Source: Gryganskiella cystojenkinii
Lineage: Eukaryota > Mortierellomycota > Mortierellomycetes > Mortierellales > Mortierellaceae
Direction of reading: 5' to 3'
NCBI GenBank assembly: GCA_015852425.1
Contig: JAAAIG010000767.1
Coordinates: forward strand, 1 to 10,186
DNA length: 10,186 nt
This document shows, one piece after another, positions 1-8,271 of this stretch. Each line of letters opens with the position of its first letter. Position 1 is the first letter of the stretch. The notes beneath the pieces are model-generated. The model had not been told where the DNA came from. It did no database searches and was given only the letters and a program-made list of their open reading frames with translations. The translations under genes were made by a program, and so were the position numbers.

Positions 1-318
1 GTCACCGACCAAAAAAAAAAAACAAACAGACAGGGCCGACAACAGCATGCAACCCATCCTTTTGAGTTGATTCCTGGAAATAGACAGCAGGGGGAGAATG
101 CCCGACCTTTGTTCCTTGGCTGAGGGGACGGCGAGCTTGCATCTCGATCTTTTTAATGTCCAATCCGAGAAGGATTTTCTAGTGGCGATAGAAAAGAAAA
201 CACAGAGAAAGAAAGAGAGCAGTGGGTTGTGCTTGCCAATATTTTCTCCGCACAACTCTTTCACTATCGAGTTCCCCTTGTCATTCGAAGGAGACAAACA
301 GAGAGGGAGAGGGACCGG
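1..318. other. Upstream intergenic region, no gene seen
   Basis: This is the non-coding flank upstream of the CotH-like gene. It has an A-rich run near 11-22 and purine-rich stretches near 195-225 and 294-313. A 99-codon open frame beginning at 98 runs through the TATA-like element and into the leader. It has no recognisable domain, so I do not call it a gene. Nothing else is supported here. Confidence 0.6.
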
Positions 319-537
319 TATAAATATGCGCTTCCTCCCCGGATGCCATATATTTTTTCTCCTTTGCACCACTTTAACGCCCCCCCACTCCCACTAACAT
401 TTATTCCATCCTCAACGACCCCTCCTCTCTCAGCCGCCCCCGCATTCCCTTCGTCATCTCCACTTCTCCTCAACTTCTACTTGCTCGTCGTCTCCGCCTC
501 AACCACGCCAATTGCTCTTGTTCACTTTTTTTTAACG
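319..537 (+). promoter_or_regulatory. TATA box and pyrimidine-rich leader of the CotH-like gene
   Basis: A canonical TATA element (TATAAATA) sits at 319-326, about 212 bases before the start codon at 538. From about 331 to 537 the top strand is strongly C/T-rich, the usual look of a core promoter plus 5' leader in well-expressed fungal genes. The start context has an A at -3. The transcription start probably lies around 350-400; this is inferred from TATA spacing, not seen. Confidence 0.6.
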
Positions 538-2307
538 ATGCGCATCTTTGTTATCTCGGCCGCGTTGGCCCTTGCCGCGACTAGCGCCTTTGCAGATGGT
601 ACGTGCCTGGACTAAAAGTACTAGCGCCTCACTGCCACAATTTGTCAACTTTTTTCAACCCCAATCGCGACTAAACCCTTTTCATCCAATTGCCTCTCTT
701 CTATCGTGAATAATGAAAAAACGCCATTTTTTTTAGTGACCTACAACGTTGTTGGTTATCCCGACTCGGACAAAGGTTACTTTGGTGTCATCATCAACAA
801 GAAATTGACACCCATGACCACCACCAACGAAACTTTCCCTCTCTGGTCCGTCACCGTCCCCGGCGCCTCGGGTGGATCCGGTTGGAGATATGCCAAGTAC
901 TCTGAGGCAGGCAAGGAACTTCAGCGTGAATCCTTCTTGCGTTCCTTCACCGACAAGAAATCCAAGGCGACCGAGAACCAGGTCTTCTTGAGATTCAACA
1001 CCAAGACGATCTTGCCTTCTTTGCCCCAGGTCTACCCGAGCGTCCGTGCCAAGGCATCCAAGGCCTTTGATGACACTCAGATGGCGACCATCCATCTCAC
1101 GGCCGATCCCGCCGAGTTTGCAAACATGACGGCCAATCCTCTGGATGAGGAACGCAAGGCGATCAAGTGTGGATTCCGATTCATTAACGCCGATACTGTC
1201 TACAGTTCCGCTGAAGTCAAGGTCAAGGTCTCGGGCCATGGCTCGCGAAAGTACCAGAAATTGTCGTTGCGGGTGAAGTTTGATGAGGACAAGGGCGAGA
1301 CCTTTTTTGACCGACCCATCATCAAATTGCGATCCGAAACTTCGGACCCGACCTTGATCCGCGAAAAGACTTATATTGATATCTTGAACTCGGTCGGTGT
1401 CCGGGCCGCTCAGGGTGCCTGGGTCCGTGTCTATGTCAACAACAAGCCGTTTGGATTTCATTTGATGGTCGAGGATATCGAGGAACCGTTCTTGAGAACC
1501 ACTTTCCATAACGGAAACAAGGACGTCCCCAAGGACCTCGGTTCGCTCTACCAAATGGGATCCCATGTCGGCGGTGAGGAGGCAACCATGCTCTACCTCG
1601 GACCCAATACGACCAACTATAACCCCTTGATCTACGAGAATCAGATCCGTGGTGACAACACCAAGGCCGAGCCCATGGCGCAGTTGATCAAGTTTATGAA
1701 GGATCTTCAAGAGTACGATCCTTCGCTGCCTAACGGTATCAAGTTCTGGAACACACGTTTGGATCTCGATGGATTCTTGCGCTCGATGGCGATGGAGTAC
1801 CTCGCCGGTGCCTGGGACTCGTACTGGTGGAAGGGAAACAACTTTTTCATGTACTATAACCCGGTTGAGGCCCGTTGGCAGTTCATCCCCACGGATTTCG
1901 ATTCCACGTTCAGTGACGGTGGTCGGGCTGATGTCTTGACGACTTATAAAAAGTTTGCGGCCAGCCGTCTGAGGAGATCCGGCAAGGATCACCCTTTGAT
2001 CACCAAGTTGATCTACAAGAACCAGGAGATCAATGCTCAGTTTGAAAAGATCTTGCTCACGATCACGCAACAGGTGTTTACGCCCAAGGTTCTGGAGCCT
2101 AGAATCGATGCGTTTGAGAAGATGATTGTGGACGAGGTCAAGTGGGACTCGACAATCGATCGCTCCAAGAACCCCGGAAAGAAGTCGTTTGCGTTTGCTG
2201 ATTTCCACAATTCTCTTGTTGGACCCGTTACCGGTATCGCCATCGGTGTCAAGCCCTGGATCGCTGGACGCGCCAAGGATGTCCCCGGTCAGATTTCCAA
2301 GAAGTAG
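538..2307 (+). CDS. CotH: CotH-family secreted protein (spore-coat CotH kinase fold), two exons
   Basis: Exons are 538-598 and 737-2307, giving 543 aa. The intron (599-736) runs from GTACGT to TTTTAG, and the phase-1 join makes Val21. Exon 1 is almost exactly a signal peptide: MRIF, a hydrophobic Ala/Leu core, then AFA at 17-19 before D20. The rest matches the CotH kinase family (PF08757): Lys-rich strand KYQKLSLRVKF at 192-202, SDPTLIREK at 223-231, HLMVEDIEEPFL at 262-273, the WD pair at 380-381, and DFD at 407-409, the expected metal-binding segment. Bacterial CotH phosphorylates spore-coat proteins. In Mucorales some CotH proteins are cell-surface ligands for host cells, but that role belongs to particular paralogs and cannot be assumed here. 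I see no hydrophobic C-terminal tail for a GPI anchor, only one cysteine (ORF context AIKCGF, near residue 165), and three N-glycosylation sequons (N51, N150, N311). It is probably secreted or periplasmic; the substrate is unknown. Confidence 0.93.
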
Positions 2308-2489
2308 AAACAAAAACTCCATCCCTATACCTTAATTGTAATGCCCCGTCCCTGCAAGAATAATAATATAGAGTTGACATGCTAGAAAGAGACCCAATCT
2401 TTCAAATGTTCTTTGCGCGTGTTATTTTTTGGGATCAAACTTTTATGCAATTTTTTGGGGGATATCGAAAAATATGCCAAAACTTGTTT
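2308..2489. terminator. Convergent 3' region between CotH-like and GON7-like genes
   Basis: This 182-bp stretch holds the 3' ends of two convergent genes. For the plus-strand gene a TTGTAA element and an AATAATAATATA run (2359-2370), 50-60 bases after the stop, are plausible polyadenylation elements. For the minus-strand gene I see only A-rich variants and no canonical AATAAA. The 3' UTRs of the two transcripts may overlap. Confidence 0.4.
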
Positions 2490-3218
2490 TTAGGCAGCCT
2501 CATCTGCCCGGGACTTTTTGGTTGTCGTAGAGTTCTCCTCAGAAACACCGCCACGCTTCTCTGCCGTGGATCCTGTCGTTGAAGCAGTGGTCGTGGACGC
2601 AGCATCCTTGGGCAGTTCCAGACAGGCACCATCAATTTCACCAGGATCGGCCTCCATGACCAAATCGACCTCGTCCTTGTCCTGGTCTTGTTCTTCATCT
2701 TCATCTCCGTCATAGATTCCGCCCTTGGGCTTGTACTGGTCCAAAGGATCTGAGGAGGCTTCGACTTCCATGGGTGTAGCAGATTCAGATCCAGTAGTTG
2801 ACTCTGATGAAGCAAAGTTGTTTTTGGTTTCTTGTTGTTGTTGTTGTTGTTGTTGTTGTTGCTGTTCCTTCAATTGCTCCCGTTCCCGTTGTTGTTGCTT
2901 CTTGGTTTGACCCTTCTTGCTGTTATTGGGTTGTCCAGGGACTTTTGTTCTGATCTTGTTCTTTTCAGGCGCATTTTCGCCGACGGCATCACTCGAAAGG
3001 ACACCCTGTTGGACGAGAATATCGGTCAGACCCGTGTTGATAGATTCTTGAAGGGTCGAGAGAGACTTTGCGAGGGCGGTGAGGTATTGTTCCTTTGAGG
3101 AGGACGGTGTTGCTGCTGCGGAAGAAGGCTCGAGGGTGATGGCTTGCTCAAAGGTCTTTTCTGGATTCGAGGATCCAGCTGTAGAGTAGCTAGCGGTGAT
3201 GAGCTTGTTGTCGGCCAT
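2490..3218 (-). CDS. GON7: GON7-like EKC/KEOPS complex subunit (tentative), polyQ-containing
   Basis: This is a single-exon gene of 242 aa. The N-terminus (MADNKLITASYST) followed by a short helix, KEQYLTALAKSLSTLQESI at 42-60 and then NTGLTDIL, resembles the fungal Gon7 pattern of an ITATY-type strand, then a YL-LR-S-LQ-IN-LT helix. Residues 170-185 are strongly acidic and the last residues contain KKSR. An acidic segment followed by a basic C-terminus is also what I recall of animal GON7. GON7 is the small, largely disordered subunit that binds Pcc1/LAGE3 in the KEOPS complex, which makes the t6A37 base of ANN-decoding tRNAs. Yeast and human forms are only about 100-125 aa, so this one is about twice the usual size. 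The extra length is residues 80-165: basic KKGQTKKQQQ, then 11 Gln at 119-129, then Ser/Thr-rich sequence. The call rests on a short motif; the alternative is an unrelated disordered nuclear protein. Confidence 0.55.
   Translation of the reverse strand: MADNKLITASYSTAGSSNPEKTFEQAITLEPSSAAATPSSSKEQYLTALAKSLSTLQESINTGLTDILVQQGVLSSDAVGENAPEKNKIRTKVPGQPNNSKKGQTKKQQQREREQLKEQQQQQQQQQQQETKNNFASSESTTGSESATPMEVEASSDPLDQYKPKGGIYDGDEDEEQDQDKDEVDLVMEADPGEIDGACLELPKDAASTTTASTTGSTAEKRGGVSEENSTTTKKSRADEAA
2832..2861 (-). repeat. TTG/CAA trinucleotide microsatellite (10 units)
   Basis: Ten perfect TTG units on the top strand read as CAA on the coding strand. With a flanking CAG they encode 11 consecutive glutamines (119-129) of the GON7-like protein. 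A pure, uninterrupted triplet run is expected to vary in length between strains. Confidence 0.9.
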
Positions 3219-3519
3219 AGGTTTTTGCTAAGGAGGTTTTTTCTGATTTGCTGTGTAAAAGTCCTTTTCGGTGTTGCGGCTGTTTGATGTAATGAAGAGA
3301 AAATGAAAATGAAGATTTGTTTGATCAGAACACCGCCGCAGGGAAAGGAAGACCCAAACTTCATCTTGAATCCCACGTCACAGAAGGCGCTGATCAATTG
3401 CAATTATTGGTAGAGTTCCCTTTAAATTACTTTTATCTCGCGTCTTTTTTTGCCTTCTTTACTTTTCTTTCTTCTCTTCATCAAACCATCCCTGCTCTTC
3501 ATCCCTCCTCTATACAACC
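3219..3519. promoter_or_regulatory. Divergent promoter shared by the GON7-like and GLTP genes
   Basis: These 301 bases separate two start codons facing away from each other. Visible elements are ACGTCA inside CACGTCAC (3374-3381), a CREB/ATF-type half site; ATTGG at 3406-3410, which is CCAAT on the bottom strand; and TTTAAATT at 3421-3428, a TATA-like sequence about 92 bases before the GLTP start. From about 3430 to 3515 the top strand is pyrimidine-rich, as expected for the GLTP leader. The GLTP start context (CAACCATGG) is strong. Element functions are inferred from motif identity only. Confidence 0.5.
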
Positions 3520-4941
3520 ATGGCGACCTACTTCCAGTCCACCTCCCGCAACTACTCTGATGTCTCCGTCACTGCCGAGGGCATCAACACCGACGAGTTC
3601 TTGCAGGCCACCGAGGGTCTCATCAAGATCTTTGGTACTACTTCTTATTCATGCCTCAGTCATCATCTAACGACAACGGGTCTTCTTTGTCATGGTCTGC
3701 CGCGGCTGTTGTTACTGACAATCCTTCCCAAACAATCCCTTTCCTACTCCCATAGACCTCTTCGGAACCGTCTTCTCCGTTGTCCAGAACGACATGAACG
3801 GCAACGTCAAGGTATACATCAGGATGCATAATGGCGAAATTCTTTCAATCAGGAACAGCAAAAAAAAGAGGCGCAAAAAACGCGACAGGAACAACATATA
3901 CTTTGTCAACTGGAATCCATCCCTTTCTCATTCCCACGATTCTCATTCCCAGCGTCCATGACGTCTCAGTCACCACTCTCATCATCAGAGCTGACAGAGA
4001 CTCTATTTCTGAGTTGAGGGTTCACTTGTTCTAAATATTACTTCAAAACACCTGGTTTTATAAATAGAAAATCCGCGAACGCTACTTGACCAACCCCGAG
4101 GTCAACTCTACCCTCCAGAAGCTTGTCAAGAGCGAGCAGGCCGAGAAGAAGAAGACCGCCACCGAGGGTCTCTTGTGGCTCACTCGGTAAGAAGAAGATC
4201 AAACCCCTCCTATCTTGTTCCTTGATCAGGAGTCGACTTGTGGATGCTAATACTGCGATCAACAGGAGTTGATCTGTCTACAGGAACGACACCCAACAAG
4301 CAAAAAGACAATTGGAATCCAGGGGACGGGGACATAATTACCTCCCGAACGTCTTGTGATAAAGGACGATGGTTCACGCTCCAATGGCCTGATCCATACT
4401 CCATATTTTGTTTCTTTTTGTTGGGCTCAACGAACAGCAGATCAACCCCTACCCTCTCCCAATCGATTCGAAATTGAATTCGTACCAAAATATATTATTG
4501 ACGCCAACTCTCTTTCTTTGGACTTTCCTTTACTTGACAGCGGTCTTGACTTCACCCTCCAGTCCTTGGAGCGCAGCGAGGCCAACCCCGGTGAGGAGCT
4601 CTCTGTTTCCTTCACCAAAGGTTACGAGGCTACTCTTCGCCAGTACCACGGCATGCTTGTTCGTCCCATCTTCGCTGTAAGTTTCTTTCTTTTTGTGTGT
4701 CTATCACTTCTGCTCTTGCATAGATTTTGACTATCCTGACGGTCGTACTGATCGCCATTTTCTTTTGTAATCCTTCTTCATTCTTTAGATGGCCATGAAG
4801 GCTTGCCCATACCGCGCCGATTTCTATGCCAAGTTGGGATCAGATCAAGGTCTTGTCAAGCAGGACCTCTCTGCCTACTTGGGTGGACTCCGCAAGATTG
4901 TCGATGACATCCAGCAGTTCTACAAAGCCAACAAGTTGTAA
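3520..4941 (+). CDS. GLTP: Glycolipid transfer protein (GLTP/HET-C2 family), five exons
   Basis: Exons are 3520-3634, 3756-3811, 4068-4186, 4541-4676 and 4789-4941, giving 192 aa. All four introns (121, 256, 354 and 112 bp) are GT-AG and the joins are phase-consistent. GLTP proteins carry single glycosphingolipids between membranes in the cytosol. The whole chain is one all-helical GLTP domain (PF08718). The sugar-headgroup residues that I align with human D48, N52, K55, W96 and H140 are all present: D51, N55 and K58 in NDMNGNVKKI, W94 in GLLWLTRGLDF, and H133 in YHGMLVRPIF. The motif ACPYRADFYAKLG follows, close to fungal HET-C2. In Podospora anserina the HET-C2 homolog takes part in heterokaryon incompatibility and ascospore formation. 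There is no signal peptide, as expected. Exon borders split two codons: D39 (exons 1/2) and R97 (exons 3/4). The length is normal for the family. Confidence 0.95.
3926..3951. repeat. Short direct repeat in GLTP intron 2
   Basis: The 11-mer TCTCATTCCCA occurs at 3926-3936 and again at 3941-3951, separated by CGAT, inside the 256-bp second intron. It is probably a small tandem slippage product; no function is evident. Confidence 0.7.
4257..4274. repeat. Perfect 7-bp inverted repeat in GLTP intron 3
   Basis: GATCAAC (4257-4263) and GTTGATC (4268-4274) are exact reverse complements around a four-base AGGA loop, 71 bases after the donor site of the longest intron. In the pre-mRNA this would form a short hairpin. 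It may be chance. Confidence 0.6.
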
Positions 4942-5358
4942 AAAACCCCCAACCCCCCACTCCCTCCTACAGTGTACAATCTTTCCCCTTTTCTTTTCTC
5001 TTCTAAACATACCACTGGTTTGAAAATAAAACACACCCGCTCCAAAAGAGGATTAAAAAAATGGAAACTAGTTCCTCGGTATCATCGGCATTTTCTTTTC
5101 TTTTCTATGACGCAGCGGTCTCGGGAGTTGGGCATGGAGATATCCTTCCAACCTTGACCAAAAAAAAAAAAAGAAAAGGTAGGAAACGGATTCATAATTG
5201 AAGTCGTGAATAAAGGTTGTACGGACGAAGTGCCATTCAAAAACAATATTCCAGGCTATTTCATGATGGTCAAGATATCGTTTCTTTTTACAAAGTGGTA
5301 AATGTGATTCTATGTGTTGGTTATGCAGGAGGGGTTTTCTTTTGTCTCTATTGTCTTT
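4942..5358. terminator. Convergent 3' region between GLTP and the biotin gene
   Basis: This 417-bp stretch has no supported gene. For GLTP a canonical AATAAA lies at 5025-5030, 84 bases after the stop; a second AATAAA is at 5209-5214. An A run spans 5160-5172. For the minus-strand biotin gene, which ends at 5359, I see no canonical polyadenylation hexamer on the bottom strand. Open frames of 60-120 codons here show no domain or coherent composition. Confidence 0.5.
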
Positions 5359-8271
5359 TTACGAGCTCTTCAAGGTTCTCAACAGGATATTCTCGACCTT
5401 GTTCAGCTGTTCACGGGTCGAGACCTGGGAAGCAATCATGTAGACAACATTGCCCAAGGGTCTTCCAAAGATTGCAACCTCAGTTTCATCAGCCTCATCC
5501 CGAAGATCCCTCATCTTTCTCTGAACCTCCTGTGACATTTGCGAGGCATAACCACCGGCATCCGCAGTCTTCATGACGATCGCCAGGACGGATCCCAGGG
5601 GGACAACACCCTCAACGATATCCATGTTGGAAATCTGATCGACCACCTTTTGGTTCCAGAGCGACCAGACACCCAGGTTGTTCTCGCCATGGCCTAGAGC
5701 TCCCCAGTCTGCGCGAGCCTGGTCAGCATCGCCATGGGATTCCATTTCGCGGTAAGCTTGGAGACTGGTGTTGGCGACCGCACATCCGATCGGGTGAGCG
5801 GTGTAAGAATGTCCGTGGAGCAAAGCATCTGTCTTGGTCTCGCTCAAAAAGTTGTTGAAGATTGAATCTGATGTCAATGTTGTTGCCAGTGTCACCAGTC
5901 CTCCAGTCAGCAACTTGGCATATGCCGCGATATCGGGGTTCTGGAGGATATTAGGACATACACGTGAAATATTCGGTTAATAACCACCCACACATGAAAA
6001 AGAACACGGAAAAAAAATAATCCCACTGTATATTATAACTTACCACTTGCAACATATCGGCGGCAGATTTACGGCCGAGACGCCAGCATCCACTAAAGAC
6101 CTCATCAAAGACAACGGGCAATCCCTTCCACTGGTTCTTGGATCCAGCCAGGAACTCGTTCTTGACCTGAGACTCCTTGCCAAATCCCTTGAAGGCACGA
6201 ACTTCCTCGACAAGACATCTTTGGAAAGCAGGATCGACCCAGACCATACCTCCAGCACCCATTAACACGGGCTCCATCAACAAGGCTCCAAACTGTCGGT
6301 TCTCCTCCTTGGTCAAACGGTTCAGGGTGGATCGGATATGGTTTCTGTAGATCGAGAGGCGAGCATCTCCTTCCTTGGGCGTGTTAAAGACCGAAGTCAA
6401 GTTATCGATCGTGATCTTTTGTTGATCGCCTCCAGTCATCTCGGAAGGGATCGTGATCTGGAACTTGGAGTCCTTATAAAGAACCGTAGGAGGCGTGAAC
6501 CAATGTCCATGAGATTTGTACCAGGTCACCTGAGCATTGTAAACGTTGGGCGAGCAGGCGTTCATGGCTCCGATGGTATCTCCGTGGTAACCCCCGTCGA
6601 TACCCAAGACCTCAACCTTGCCCGTGGCCTTGCCAAGATCCACATAACGATCCTGACTGGCTTTCAAGGCCATTTTGAGAGCGACTTCAATGGCAGTACT
6701 GCCGTTATCCGAGAAGAAGACACGCGAGGCCCAACCTTCACCGACAGTCTCCAGCATGGTCTCGGTCAACTTGACAGCAGGCTCATGAGCACACTCTGGA
6801 AACATGACGTGTCCATACCGTCCGGCGGCATAAGCGGCCGACTGGGTCAAGGCTGGGGATCCATGCCCGAGTCCCTGGGTCCACCAACTGGCACAACCAT
6901 CAAACATCTCTCTCCATCTGCCTTCCTTGTCTTGTGAAGTGGTGGTCGTGAGCTTGTCCTTTGGCTCGATATACGTCGTCATGATATCTCCATAAGCAGA
7001 ATCGATCACGGTAACATCCTTGACGGTTTGATGTTGAGTAAAGGGCCACCAGATCGAGGTGCGAGCTTTATCTGCGAGTTCCTCAAGACGGTCCAGGCGT
7101 TGCTGATGGCTCTTTTCCAGCTTTTCGACCACATCTTGGAAATAAGCTTCGGTCTTTTTGTAGTATTCGTGCAATTGCTCCTGATCGGCTTTGGGATCGG
7201 CCAATTTCTCGGGTGGTGAGGGTAACACATGGACCAGAGGGCGGTTCTCGGCCTTGGCGAGATATTTTTCCAAGAATTGGTGGTTCCTTGACTTGTTGTC
7301 GAACAAGAGCAAAGCGGGGATGTCGTATCCGTACTGATGCAAGGACTCATATGAGGTCAAGGTGGTCGAAATGCCTCCGAGGTGACTGTCACCGACGAGG
7401 ACAGTTGGCAAGCGAAGTGGGCGATAGAACTTTGACTGCAACTCTCCAGACATGATGGGGCTGTTCACGCCTATAACAGAAGGACGGATGAATTGGGGGT
7501 TAAAAAAATTATGCGCCTGAAAGAGGATCGGACACTCATACCACAGGCAGAAAGGGTATCAGTTTACCTCCAGCAGTCTCCAAGAGTGCCCATCCCTTTT
7601 CACCAGAGTTCAGACCCTGCTTGAAGTTACGGATCGCGTTGATGGTCGCCTGCAGGACCTCGGAATCTGGTGGAGGCTAACATAAATAAAAATAAAAAAA
7701 AGGACGGTTGATTTTTCAATTGAACAGCCTTTCTTGGTTTTCAGGAACGGATCGAAGTTCATTCCTCCGCCGAAAGAATTCTCCCCAACAAATATTATAA
7801 AAGAGAGACCATGGCTGTGTCGTAAGTGGAGAATACTGTGTTTTTTTTTGCTGGAATATTTGGGGCGGCGGGGGAACACATCCTTTTTTTTTTTTACCTC
7901 GTTCGTGGCAATATGGGGACTGACGGGATCTGGATAAGCGTATAACCGGCTCGTCTCGACCAGTGGAGCAAATGTCTTGACGTGCCTGAATTCAATTGCA
8001 TCGAAAATTGAAGTTCGATTAGATGCACTGCTCACATGACGTAATCTTTATGACAATGAGAAAATAAAAGAACATACCTAGCATCGCAATCGACGGGATA
8101 ACCGGTCTGGACAGGCTTCAGGTAGAAGGCTTTCTTTTTTTGTTTTTCAGCTCCAATGGACAATGAAGCAGCAGCGCGAACGAGACCCGTGGAGAGAATG
8201 GTCTTGCCGACGTTTGTGTTGGCAGCAAAGACCTGGTAGGCCTGGAATGACCGGGTAGGGAGGTGTGCCAT
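5359..8271 (-). CDS. bioDA: Bifunctional dethiobiotin synthetase / DAPA aminotransferase (BioD-BioA fusion), five exons
   Basis: Exons, in coding order, are 8271-8078, 7985-7898, 7676-7568, 7470-6044 and 5940-5359, giving 799 aa. Introns of 92, 221, 97 and 103 bp are all GT-AG. The N-terminal half is dethiobiotin synthetase (DAPA + CO2 + ATP to dethiobiotin): P-loop ANTNVGKT at 17-24, KPVQTG at 52-57, ETAGGVNSP at 127-135, and the YRPLRLP...GDSHLGGI block. A linker with a probable helix (about residues 205-265) leads to the PLP-dependent aminotransferase (KAPA + SAM to DAPA): WWPFTQH at 271-277, GGYHGDTIGAM at 423-433, PLP-ring Asp586 in FDEV, Schiff-base Lys615 in AKLLTGG, HGHSYTAHPIGC at 648-659, and Arg766, which I align with BioA Arg391. 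The two activities thus perform consecutive steps of biotin synthesis. Order and length match the eukaryotic fusion (plant BIO3-BIO1, fungal bioDA). An in-frame upstream ATG at 8385 would add 38 residues; I chose 8271 because the domain begins shortly after it. Confidence 0.95.

Noticed and set aside
98..397. A 99-codon plus-strand frame near the left edge
   Set aside because: It runs through the TATA element and leader of the CotH gene, has mixed random composition and no domain.
733..2322. A 529-residue minus-strand reading frame as a separate gene
   Set aside because: It mirrors the CotH exon in codon register, has no recognisable domain, and runs into the CotH intron. Its openness is explained by CotH codon choice.
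3812..4067. A C/D-box snoRNA in GLTP intron 2 (ATGACGT near 3958 and CTGA near 3989 and 4010)
   Set aside because: The C-box match has two mismatches, no terminal stem pairs the ends, and CTGA is too common to count.
6338..6937. A 199-codon plus-strand frame within the biotin gene
   Set aside because: It lies wholly inside bioDA exon 4, which encodes conserved aminotransferase motifs on the other strand; it has no domain of its own.
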